A stretch of 64,000 bases of DNA from Trichomonas vaginalis G3 (lineage: Eukaryota > Parabasalia > Trichomonadida > Trichomonadidae), in the NCBI RefSeq assembly GCF_026262505.1, contig NC_067207.1:17514082-17578081 (forward strand), written 5' to 3'. Each line of letters opens with the position of its first letter. Position 1 is the stretch's first letter. The notes under the pieces were generated by a model. That model saw nothing but the letters and a program-made list of their open reading frames with translations. It did no database searches and was not told the DNA's origin. Shown piece after piece: positions 42,990-52,937 of this stretch. The position numbers and the translations under genes are program-made.

Positions 42990-43732
42990 ATGTATCGGAA
43001 GTTGTCTAAGTTAGAACACTCGGAAATAAAACAACTTCTTACAGAAGCTAACATAGATGTTGCAAAAATTACGCGACAAACAAAAAAGCACTCGCTGACA
43101 TCCTCAATGACTACAATGGTGAAATAACTTATGATAGAATTCATGAGTTCATAAAGCCGCAACGCGGCGAGGACGAAGTCCATGCAAGAGCATTTCCTTT
43201 AAATGACGTTGCTATTGACTTATATCATAGACGTTCAATACCTCATGAAGTAAGAAGAGAAATGTTTGACATAACAAATGCAAACGTTGGTCATACTCGT
43301 AAAGCTCTTTCGCATGACGTTCGTCAAGAGATGTTTGACATAACAAATGCAAACGTTGGTGAAACAAGAAGAAGAGACGACACACTGAAACAACAGAGAA
43401 GAGAGATGTTTAAGAGCGCTATAGAACAAGTTCGCAAAGCTAACGATGTCATTCGTTCCATTGACGACAAACCAAAAGAAGGTGAGAGATGGTTAAAGAA
43501 AGATGAAGAGAATAGGAAGAGAAATGTGAAGTCAGGCAATAGACTCATTGACTTTAACATCGAAGCTTTAGATGAACCAAACAGAGACTATTTACACAAA
43601 CATTTCGGTAAGGTTTTCATGAGACTCTTAGAGAAGATTAAAATAAACTCCCAACAAAGATGGATGGTATGTTATAAACTTGGTGGAAAGTATGAATGTT
43701 CTACGTTAAACTGTTATATACGAAAACGATAA
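42990..43732 (+). pseudogene. repeat-bearing element protein, fossil
   Basis: Begins MYRKLSKLEHSEIKQLLTEA after TTTTTTTATTTCCTACTAAAG. Near the middle EMFDITNANVG occurs twice, 22 residues apart, before charged helices. About one break. Function unknown. Confidence 0.5.
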
Positions 43733-43792
43733 AAACAGTTTGACAGAAAAGTGACAACTTTACGTGTCAAAAATATAAAAAGTGATATTTTA

Positions 43793-43854
43793 TTCATCAT
43801 TATCTTCTTCATAATTTATTTCATATTCTTCGTCTTACCAACAAAAGATGGGAA
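43793..43854 (-). pseudogene. acidic C-terminal gene fragment
   Basis: The minus strand ends DEEYEINYEEDNDE and a stop, then runs into the cloverleaf array. It looks like the tail of a gene whose body is not present here. Confidence 0.4.
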
Positions 43855-44818
43855 TGTGAACAATTGCGGGCAATTTTTAGCCATTTTGGCTTGGAACTAG
43901 AGCCTGCGAGGTACATGGATAGTATCAGTACCTCACAGGCTCTAGTTCTCTATATGGCGCCGAGAAATTTTGGTGAAATGTGGTCGCATTTCACCAAAAT
44001 TTTTTCGGCGCCATAGGATGAATTGGAGGGTGAGAGATATTATTTCATACAATACTACTCTCACCCTCCAATTCCAAGCCAAAATGGCTAAAAATTGCCC
44101 GCAATGTGAACAATTGCGGGCAATTTTTAGCCATTTTGGCTTGGAACTAGAGCCTGCGAGGTACATGGATAGTATCAGTACCTCACAGGCTCTAGTTCTC
44201 TATATGGCGCCGAGAAATTTTGGTGAAATGTGGTCGCATTTCACCAAAATTTTTTTCGGCGCCATAGGATGAATTGGAGGGTGAGAGATATTATTTCATA
44301 CAATACTACTCTCACCCTCCAATTCCAAGCCAAAATGGCTAAAAATTGCCCGCAATGTGAACAATTGCGGGCAATTTTTAGCCATTTTGGCTTGGAACTA
44401 GAGCCTGCGAGGTACATGGATAGTATCAGTACCTCACAGGCTCTAGTTCTCTAATGGCGCCGAGAAATTTTGGTGAAATGTGGTCGCATTTCACCAAAAT
44501 TTTTTCGGCGCCATAGGATGAATTGGAGGGTGAGAGATATTATTTCATACAATACTACTCTCACCTCCAATTCCAAGCCAAAATGGCTAAAAATTGCCCG
44601 CAATGTGAACAATTGCGGGCAATTTTTAGCCATTTTGGCTTGGAACTAGAGCCTGCGAGGTACATGGATAGTATCAGTACCTCACAGGCTCTAGTTCTCT
44701 ATATGGCGCCGAGAAATTTTGGTGAAATGTGGTCGCATTTCACCAAAATTTTTTCGGCGCCATAGGATGAATTGGAGGGTGAGAGATATTATTTCATACA
44801 ATACTACTCTCACCCTCA
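43855..44818. repeat. tandem array of a 250-bp three-armed palindromic unit
   Basis: Units at 43855-44104, 44105-44355, 44356-44603 and 44604-44818 (the last lacks its closing arm) are almost identical. In unit 1 the outer arms 43864-43896 and 44072-44104 are exact 33-bp complements. Between them are three hairpins: 43894-43948 (GAACTAGAGCCTG stem plus AGGTAC), 43955-44013 (26-bp stem, TGGCGCCG start) and 44022-44072 (15-bp stem, TTGGAGGGTGAGAG). The closing arm of each unit can also pair with the opening arm of the next around TGTGAACAA. The short frames inside are by-products. Confidence 0.95.
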
Positions 44819-44873
44819 ATTTTAATTACTTAAACTCATTCTATTTTTTTGACATGTAAATGTCACTTTTACT

Positions 44874-44898
44874 GAGATCTGACACAATGTCAGATCTC
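44874..44898. promoter_or_regulatory. perfect 11-bp hairpin followed by a T-run
   Basis: GAGATCTGACA, loop CAA, then the exact complement, followed by seven T. It lies between the cloverleaf array and the second polymerase. It looks like a terminator or an operator; which cannot be told. Confidence 0.6.
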
Positions 44899-44953
44899 TT
44901 TTTTTCGTATATAAGAAAACCTCAATAATATTGGAACATTACTACATCAGCTC

Positions 44954-47900
44954 TTGAAGGAGAACTTTATATCAGAGATAGAAGCAAATGCTGCAGGTAT
45001 TGTTGAAATGCACTATGACTTCTTCTTGACAAACATAAAGAATCTTACTGAAATAAAGATGTATGATTTAACAGAATATGAAGGCTTAACGATGTCAGAT
45101 GTTAAGAAAGGAAAGCCACAGAAGAGACCATATAGAGATGAAAGCACACTGACAGAAAGACAGAAAAGATTATTGAACAGACTTAAACAAACAGGAGATA
45201 AACAAGATATAGATGACTTCTGGAATGAAATCCTTGATGAAAAGAAGTTTTATAAGAAGAGAAGCGGTCAGTTCTGGAAGTATCTTTGCACATTACCTAT
45301 AAATCTTGAACGCTACCAAATCTTCAATGAACTGAACAAAAGAACTGCAACACTTATGACAGAAGATAACTGCTTCGTTTATGCTTGCATTCAGGCTGGA
45401 GTAAATGAAGAAACTATTGACCACATGAGAGAAGTCATTCGTGTTAGAGACTTTCCTCAAAGTAAAGTACAAGAAATTTCTGACGCAACAAGTATAGCAT
45501 TTAATGTTACCATTGGTTATTTCAATGACTCAAGACATAATGAAATAAAGAGATATATACCAAAAGAATGTGAAACTGTTCGAACTATTGACTTACTTCT
45601 TGTTGAAGACCACTACATGCTAAACGAAAGATTACCAATGACAACATATTTCATTCGCAACTATATAGAAATCTTGAAGGAGTGTGGTGGAATGAACATT
45701 GAAAAACAGATGAAAATATATACAATGAGAGATGGTAAATATATTGTTCGCATGGATAGAACAACACCGTTATGGGATGTTATGAAAACATTGTGGGAGT
45801 GCAAATATTTCGAACCTATTTCTTATGGAGAACTTTTCACATATACGACTGACTTATATAAACAGAACCTTGCACCATTTAAAGATTTGACATATGCTCC
45901 AAAGTATTGTGTACAACTGAAGAAGAAAGCCGAGTCAAAAGAAGTAAATAAAGCTAAATGTAAGTTCATTCCTGAGCATGTTTTCTTTGCTGATTGAATG
46001 TAGCACAGACGGCTTTCATAAAGCCTTTAACATTTTGTTATGACAGTGAAGATGGTTCAGTGAGTGAAAGCATTTGGGGTCAGAAACTGTGCAACAGAAT
46101 TTTTGGAACGACTTCCTGACAAGAGTTTAATATATTTCCATAACCTCAGTTATGATATAAACTTCATCTTAAGACATATGACAGAAGTGAAAGGAACTCC
46201 CATCATTAAAGGTTCACGAACAATGCAAATAACTGGCTTATATAAAGGACGGGCAATTATTATAAAAGACTCTTACAGTGTTATAAATAAGAAGCTTAAA
46301 CTATTTCCTGCTATGTTTAACTTACAAACAGGACCGAAAGAAGTATTTCCATATAACTACTACAGCAGTACTTTGTTAGCAAATGACAACAGAACTGGTG
46401 TCATTTCTGAAGCATGTAAGTTTGTAAAAGATATTGAAACGTTCATGAAAAAACATAGATTCCATCAAAGGTTGCAGAATAGATGAAAACCATTTCGACT
46501 TAGAAAATATAGCTCATTTTATTGTAAACAAGATGTAAGAATTTTAAGAGAAGGTTTTGTTAAGTTCCGCAATGACATATTGAAAGAATTTGATTTAAAC
46601 GTTTATGACTACGTTAGTATTTGTTCAATTGCTAACAAATTATTTGAGAACAGAGTATACTTCCCGAATGGAAATCTTTATGACCTCTCAAATAAACCAA
46701 GAGAATTTATTTCGAGATGCATTCAAGGTGGAAGATGTATGTTGTCAGATAACATGAAACAAAAGAGCGAAAGAAACTCATTGCCTGACTTCGACGCTGT
46801 TTCATTATATCCATCCGCTATAGCAAGACTTTATACTTTAGAAGGTATTCCAAAGGTTATGAAGGATGAGATGCTAAGCACAGAGTATTCATGAGACATT
46901 TATTCGATGACGACCAAAAGGAACCCATTGGTGAAAAGTTTATGTCTGGCTTCTTTGTTCTCATTAAGATAACAGAGATTGGAATACCCAGACACTTTCC
47001 TTTAATAGTTTGTGACCCTAACTAAATCCAGAACTTAACGTTCCCAGAAGTTCAAACACTTGCTGTTTAATGTATGTTGACCATATAACATTACAAGACC
47101 TCATAAAATATCAAAGTGTCAAATGTGAAGTGTTGCAAGGATACTATTACGATGGAAACAGAGATATTAGAATAAGATGAAGTAAAGAAGTTGTTTGAGT
47201 TAAGGTTAAAGTATAAGAAAGAAGGAAATCCTTTGCAAGAAAATATAAAGCTCATTCTGAACAGTATTTATGGCAAAACTATTCTATCTCCTATTGAGTC
47301 AAAAATAACCATAGTAGATGACAAAGATGCTATAAGATATGCCATCAGAAACTACAACCATATAGTGAAGTTCGAAGGTTTGGATGTTCAGATAAAACTA
47401 TTTTCAAGCTTAAACGAAAGCATTTGCAGACACTTTAACTTCTGTCCACTTGGTGTTAATATTCTATCAATTGTCGAAGAGAATAATGAATGAAGTGTTT
47501 GCACGATTGAAGACTTAGGATTAAAAGCATTTTATCAGGATACAGATTCGATGCACATTTACAATGAAGACATACCACGTTTAGCTCATGAATTTAAGAA
47601 GAGATACGGTAGAGAACTTATTGGTAAAACATTAGGTCAATTTCATTCTGACTTCGCAGAAATAACACCTGGAAAACAAAGTTTAGCATACAAGTCAATA
47701 TTTTGTGGAAAGAAGACCTACATAGACTTACTCACTAAGATTTAAATGAAAGTTGCATTTCACTGCAGAATGAAAGGCGTGAAGCAAGATGTTATTGCTT
47801 TAACCGCTAATGAAATGTTTCCTGACTCTGTTCAGTGTTTCTATGATGAAGATAAAGGTTTAATGGTTCCGCAAGGAAAATTGACAAAAACTCTGAGTTC

Positions 47901-48006
47901 AGTGTCAATGAAACTTTATAAAGCACTTTATGACGGTCAAGAGATTGGATTGACTTATGTAAGTCATGTCAACCTTGCTTTGAAGAGAAGTTTAACTTCT
48001 CAATAA
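44954..48006 (+). pseudogene. protein-primed DNA polymerase B, lineage 2, fossil
   Basis: About 1000 codons with six to eight breaks. Order seen: a charged N-terminal region, a module with EDNCFVYACIQAGV and LLLVEDHYMLNE, exonuclease II-like YFHNLSYDINFI, motif A DAVSLYPSAIARL, motif B KLILNSIYGKT, motif C YQDTDSMHI, and a downstream KSIFCGKKTYIDLL. These are hallmark Polinton polymerase motifs and differ clearly from lineage 1 (28552). The gene's own start is unclear. Confidence 0.8.
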
Positions 48007-48039
48007 CGACTAAAACAAGCTTTATTCGTAAGTTGAAGT

Positions 48040-48245
48040 TCTGAGGTCATTTATTTTTGTCAGCAATGAGGTCATGAATGAGGTCAGCAATGAGGTCATG
48101 AATGAGGTCATTTTATTTGTCAGCAATGAGGTCATGAATGAGGTCAGCAATGAGGTCATGAATGAGGTCATTTATTTTTGTCAGCAATGAGGTCATGAAT
48201 GAGGTCAGCAATGAGGTCATTTATTTTTGTCAGCAATGAGGTCAT
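48040..48245 (+). repeat. GAGGTCA tandem repeats
   Basis: GTCAGCAATGAGGTCATGAA and shorter variants repeat about ten times, interspersed with TTTATTTTTGTCA. They lie right after the polymerase, between convergent genes. Confidence 0.85.
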
Positions 48246-48274
48246 TCGTGATAAAAATAAAGCTAGCGTAGATT

Positions 48275-49132
48275 TTACAATACTGCGATGGTAGAGTTTA
48301 AGAGTTGTGCTTCAATGTAGAGACAATCTTTCCCATCTGAAGGTAAGAACACTGGGCAGTTATGGTCATGAGTGGAGAACATGTCTATCCAAAACTCACG
48401 ATTGAACCAGTTAATTTATAGTATTTAGGGTTAGGAAGTGGTGAAGTTCTTGTATGACCAATGAACTCATTTTCAACGCCTTTGGCTATATTAGAGAAAA
48501 GAATAGCTTGCTTTCTATCCCAAAATGCCAGGTGTTACAATCTTTTGAAAATTCATTTTTTCCTCGGAAGCATTGCATCATAATTGAAAACATTTTCTTG
48601 AAATCATCACTTGGTTCAGAGATTTGAAATCTTATACGTAATGGATTTTCTTTCTTTTTAGCGACTTCATTGAATGGTGAGAATACAACAAACTGACAGT
48701 CATGTGTTCCATCTTCATTTTCATTAAATTCATAATGAAGTCTATAAGTTGTGGCTGACTACCTTCTTCTTTCAGTTGTGCAAGAAACTCACGTAAAGGC
48801 TGTAAAGTTTGTACTTCAATGTTGAACTTTTTCTCAAACATCTCATTAAATGAATCATACATTGCAACAATGTTGTATCGTCTTTAAAGTATTTGTATAT
48901 GTGAATGTTTTGGGCGCTTAAAGACTGTTCGTCATTTTCTATCTCGACTTGAAGTATAAAGTCAACCTTTCTGAAAGCACGTGTTATATACATAGATGTT
49001 ATGCCAATGTACTTCTCTTCATTTATGTTCACAATCCAGTCTGTTGGAAACTTAAACGTTACTCTATTCCCTTTATTTTGACGTCAGGGTTTTCACTACT
49101 GAACGCAACAGATAAAGGTATTTGTCTATACA
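48275..49132 (-). pseudogene. candidate minor capsid protein of lineage 2, fossil
   Basis: About 285 codons, about five breaks. Start follows TTTTTATCCGAATTAAATG. Strand-rich (VNINEEKYIGITSMYITRAF). Length and place near the capsid candidate suggest the penton-like role; no family motif is recognised. Confidence 0.4.
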
Positions 49133-49157
49133 TTTAATTCGGATAAAAATAAACCAT

Positions 49158-49397
49158 TTACTCTTTCTTTGCTTCAGCTTCTTCTCTAGCTTTCTTTGCC
49201 AGCAAACGTGGGTTCTTTTGTCTTCCAGCAGCTAATGCAGCAAGTTGTTTTTCACTAAGTTTTCTCTTTGGTCTCTCTGGCTTTTGTTCTTGTTTTTGTT
49301 CCTTCAGTTCGGATAAAATTTGCTCACGAATTTCTTTCTTCAATGCTTCAACATCTATGACACCTTGGGTCTTGTCCGTAGGGCTTGTCTGAGTCAT
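49158..49397 (-). CDS. 79-residue charged protein
   Basis: Begins MTQTSPTDKTQGVIDVEALK after TTTTTTATCTGCAATAATG. A Lys/Glu/Gln-rich helix (EQKQEQKPERPKRKLS) and an Ala-rich end. 25 bases downstream of the previous gene's start. Function unknown; it may bind nucleic acid. Confidence 0.5.
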   Translation of the reverse strand: MTQTSPTDKTQGVIDVEALKKEIREQILSELKEQKQEQKPERPKRKLSEKQLAALAAGRQKNPRLLAKKAREEAEAKKE

Positions 49398-49440
49398 TAT
49401 TGCAGATAAAAAACAAAATTAAAACTTTAACCGATGTAAA

Positions 49441-49869
49441 ATGAGCTTGTAAAATCAGAGCGAGAGTCTATTATATTAAATGACGCAAGAGGAATACAAA
49501 CACCTTTCTATTACGTAAGTCAGAGTAAAGATGGTAAAATATACGTAAGAAAAAGAAAGGTACCATTAGCGAATGCAGAGAGCGACAACATTAAGGTGCA
49601 TGGCACCGAGGGCGAAGCCATATAAAACCTTCTGTTCAAACTGAGCCACCAAAAGAACAAGAAGAAAAGAAGCCAGATTGTACTTTCAATAACGAACCAA
49701 GAGCTTATTGCAAAGTTTCGTGAATTTCATTGAAAAACAAACCGAGTCAAAGAACCCTGACCCGCCAGTGAAAGAAGTTGAGACAAAAGAGAATGTACAG
49801 TTCATTGAAAATGTCAAGAAACAACTTCCACCACGAATGCCAAGAAGAAGAGTGAGAATAATGAAGTAA
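49441..49869 (+). pseudogene. small basic-tailed protein, fossil
   Basis: A strand-rich start region (YYVSQSKDGKIYVRKRK), a Pro/Glu-rich middle and a basic end (PPRMPRRRVRIMK). About three breaks. A core or DNA-binding role is possible; unproven. Confidence 0.4.
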
Positions 49870-49896
49870 ATAGATATTTTTATCTGAAGTAAATAC

Positions 49897-51467
49897 ATGC
49901 AGAACGAACAGCTAAACGAATTTACTCCAGCAGAGCATATTCATCAGATTCGCTCATATTTCGATATCATAGACAATGCAGTTCAAATTGGTGACACTAA
50001 TAGAAAATATTCTGACGCAAAGATTCCATCACAACCTGGAACTGCTAAAGATAACACATGGGTAACATTCAATCTCTCACCTCCTGGTGAAAATATGTTG
50101 GACCTTTACAATACATTCATTACGTATAAAATGGAAGGTCAATTTATGTAGATAAAGAAATTGGTTCAGGTTCCAATAAAACAAACCCACCAGGATTTTG
50201 GATTGGTTTCGATGACGCTTTCTATGCAGTTGCTGGATATCAAATCCTTGCAAATGGTCGTATCGTATATTCTCAAGACAACGCAAGAGAAGAAGCATAT
50301 ATAACTTCAAACTCACAAACTACCGAACAAATAAAGAAAGTAGATGTTTTCTCAAAGACTCGACATGAAGATGTATGGAGTCATTCGGGAACATGCAGAA
50401 CAGGACAAATTGTTAGTGGTCCAATTACAGCAGGAAAATCATTTGATTTTAAGCTTCGTTTAAGAATTCCTGTTAGAAGATTCCTTCCATTAGAAGCTAT
50501 TCGATTTATTCCAGCTTTTGCAGGAAACATTCAGCTTAAAGTAAAGTTCAGTAGCGACGCATTACAATGCACATCTATATCTGTAAATGATATCATTGCT
50601 TTCAATCCAACTCTTAAAGTTGCATTTGCTTCAGATTCAAATCCACCGACAAATAAATTTGTTCCATGGAATGAACCATTCACTATGATAACGAAGGCAG
50701 TAGAAGCTAGTGGAACAGTTACTATTACAACTGTAACCCAGCAACTATTTCGAACAAAGATGGATTTTAATGAATGTTTCATTCATCCAAAGTCATTCTC
50801 TTTAGACCCTAACATTTATACAGAACTTGTAGAACATTATACAAACGAGGCTTTATGTTTTCCTGTTAAAGTTATGGATTGGATTCCTATGGACGGTTCA
50901 TTCTCAAAGAATACAGATAGTTCAAGTGCAACATTTACAGCAGCTTATACGCCTATTAATGTTAAAAGTATTTGGGCACTATTTAGAAAGAAAGACAACT
51001 ATTATGTTAATTTTGAGAACCCTAAGTTTAAATATCTTCAGCTTTCCATGGAGCTTATGGAAATATGCCTGCAGAACCTGAAAAATCATATGGACCTGTA
51101 TTTTATGAAATGGTTGCGAACGCTTGCAATACAAACAATGATATGATGGATTTAATGAAGATGTTATGAGGTCATTGGTGGATGATGGTAGTGTGGAACA
51201 TAAATGGGATAGCTATGACAACACACATTTCTTATGTTGGTTTTCCAACAGAAGTGGACTTTTGCTTCCAGCAAGGTCAAACATCTACTGCTCCGATAAC
51301 ATACAAATTGTCTGTTAAAGGACCTATTGAACTAGCAACTGAAAACGTACCAAAGCCACTTATTGGATTTATGAGGATTGTTGCTTTGCATACAAGTAAG
51401 ACAGTCAGGCATACCAATAATAAGACTTGACGACTATAACTTAGCTACGGACGACAGTGAGGAATAA
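49897..51467 (+). pseudogene. major capsid protein candidate of lineage 2, fossil
   Basis: About 520 codons with about four breaks. Start follows TTTTTATCTGAAGTAAATACATG. The segment FKLRLRIPVRRFLPLEAIRF and PAFAGNIQLKVKFSS follows the same pattern as the lineage 1 capsid, and the strand-rich remainder fits a double jelly roll. Ends DDYNLATDDSEE. Confidence 0.6.
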
Positions 51468-51497
51468 AGGATGAACGTTTATTTTTAAAGCTTATAA

Positions 51498-51968
51498 ATG
51501 AGTTCTTCATCAAGCTCTCGTGAACCTTCACCATCTATGAAACAAACTTTACCAAACGATTATGGAGCACCTATTGAATATTTCTTACGAGCTGCACAAT
51601 GGCAAAGAGCAGTCTCACCAAGGTTAGGTGTTCCACCAGCTCCTGTCAAAAATAGCATTTGGTCAAGTCCTTATATAAAATATGGTCTCCCACTAGGTTT
51701 GCTAGCTACAGCAGGAGCAGTAATGATGTTGAAAAGAAATAAAGCAAATGTTGTAAATAATACTGAAGTAGCTGAAGTTAAACAAACTCCGACACCTTCG
51801 CCAAAACCAACGTTAAAACCAACGCCTTCACAAGCAAAACCTTCAATGACTCCTGAACCTATGGAAGTACAAACTCCTGTTCAAAAGTCAACTCCAAAAC
51901 CGACTCCAACATTTAAACCAGAACCTACTCCTCAAATAAATCGTAAAACTCCTGCGTTTCCTTACTGA
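51498..51968 (+). CDS. 156-residue membrane-anchored Pro-rich protein
   Basis: Begins MSSSSSSREPSPSMKQTLPN. One hydrophobic helix (YGLPLGLLATAGAVMMLK) at about residues 58-75, then a Thr/Pro/Lys-rich tail of repeated PTPSPKPT-like units. Likely single-span; possibly a virion membrane or fibre component. No family recognised. Confidence 0.55.
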   Translation: MSSSSSSREPSPSMKQTLPNDYGAPIEYFLRAAQWQRAVSPRLGVPPAPVKNSIWSSPYIKYGLPLGLLATAGAVMMLKRNKANVVNNTEVAEVKQTPTPSPKPTLKPTPSQAKPSMTPEPMEVQTPVQKSTPKPTPTFKPEPTPQINRKTPAFPY

Positions 51969-52016
51969 AAAAATAACGTTATTTTTATTTAATATTAAAA
52001 TTTTTATTTGATTGAA

Positions 52017-52253
52017 ATGACAAATAAAGTCACTGAAGCAATGAAACAAAAGTTTTTGGTAGAATACCTTAAATCAGGAACTATTCCAGAAGGTTTTTAC
52101 ATTCATACTATGAAGGATGGTAGAGTTCAGTTTAGAAAGATAAAGCAACCATTAGATAAAGAAGGAATTTTGAGAAAGATTAAATTACATGAGGACAACA
52201 TTGCTGAACTTAAGAAGAAGTTAGAAGAGTTGGAGAAAGGAAGAGAGTTATAA
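52017..52253 (+). CDS. 78-residue helical protein
   Basis: I choose the ATG at 52017 (MTNKVTEAMKQKFLVEYLKS), after TTTTTATTTGATTGAAATG. Ends in a coiled coil (IKLHEDNIAELKKKLEELEK). Function unknown. Confidence 0.55.
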   Translation: MTNKVTEAMKQKFLVEYLKSGTIPEGFYIHTMKDGRVQFRKIKQPLDKEGILRKIKLHEDNIAELKKKLEELEKGREL

Positions 52254-52267
52254 AGTAATGAATTCAA

Positions 52268-52325
52268 GTGGGTGAAAAAACAGGTGAAAAAAGAGGTGAG
52301 ATCTCACCACTTCACCTAAATTTAT
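52268..52325 (-). repeat. third GGTGA hairpin block
   Basis: Same palindromic core (AGGTGAGATCTCACC) and spaced GGTGAAAAAA units as at 35391-35462, in the same orientation. It follows the stop of the preceding gene by 14 bases. Confidence 0.75.
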
Positions 52326-52415
52326 TTTTGTGCTATGTTTTCATACGTGTGAGGGTGGTGATATCATTAATTTTAAGTTTATTTTTTATTTTATTTTTAT
52401 TTTATTTTTATATAA

Positions 52416-52700
52416 ATGACAGAACAAAAGCAACTCATTCGAATTCCACAGTATAACAAACATACATTTAAACATTTATTCTTCCTTCCTGAGCATAACA
52501 TGTTCTTTCAAATACATCCGAGACCAGTTGACTTTTCATTGACTGTGTATAAAGATAGAAATAGTTATATCATTAAACCATACGATGACGAAGGTAAGTT
52601 ATGTAAATTGTACGTTAAGAAGTTAGAGAAAGTTTATGGCTTCAAGTATGACTACAATAGGGTTAACACTGATGATGAAGATATTGAGGAAAATTTATGA
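52416..52700 (+). CDS. 94-residue basic protein
   Basis: Begins MTEQKQLIRIPQYNKHTFKH after repeated TTTTATTTTTATATAAATG. Compact and strand-rich (FSLTVYKDRNSYIIKPYDDE), with an acidic end (DDEDIEENL). Last gene of the lineage 2 block. Function unknown. Confidence 0.55.
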   Translation: MTEQKQLIRIPQYNKHTFKHLFFLPEHNMFFQIHPRPVDFSLTVYKDRNSYIIKPYDDEGKLCKLYVKKLEKVYGFKYDYNRVNTDDEDIEENL

Positions 52701-52937
52701 GAACATTAGTGAAGTCGTTAGTGAGAATGATAGTGAGAACGTTTATTTTTTACATTAGTGAGTTCGTTAGTGAGGTGAAATGGGTGGCGGTTTTGTAAAT
52801 ATTTAAGGTTAAGTTAGTGTTGTCGTTTGTGTTATAAAATATACGTTAACGGTTTTGTAAAGTGTCAAATTCACAAGTATTGGGTAAGGTGGAACGCAGT
52901 GCCACCATACCCAAGACTTGTATACTAACTAATATAC
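52701..52937. repeat. non-coding joint with a terminal-like hairpin
   Basis: GTTAGTGAG-type short repeats (52705-52770), then a nested hairpin at 52880-52914: TTGGGTA pairs with TACCCAA and GGTGG with CCACC around AACGCAGTG. It lies just before element 1-type sequence resumes, so it may be an end of the lineage 2 element. Confidence 0.55.

Noticed and set aside
43855-44818. A tRNA or RNA gene, because the unit folds like a cloverleaf
   Set aside because: Arms are far longer than in tRNA, there is no anticodon or T-loop signature, and the stem lengths suit DNA palindromes.
44954-45007. Polymerase start at 44954
   Set aside because: There is no ATG at that point; the first in-frame ATG is further in and the true start is unclear.
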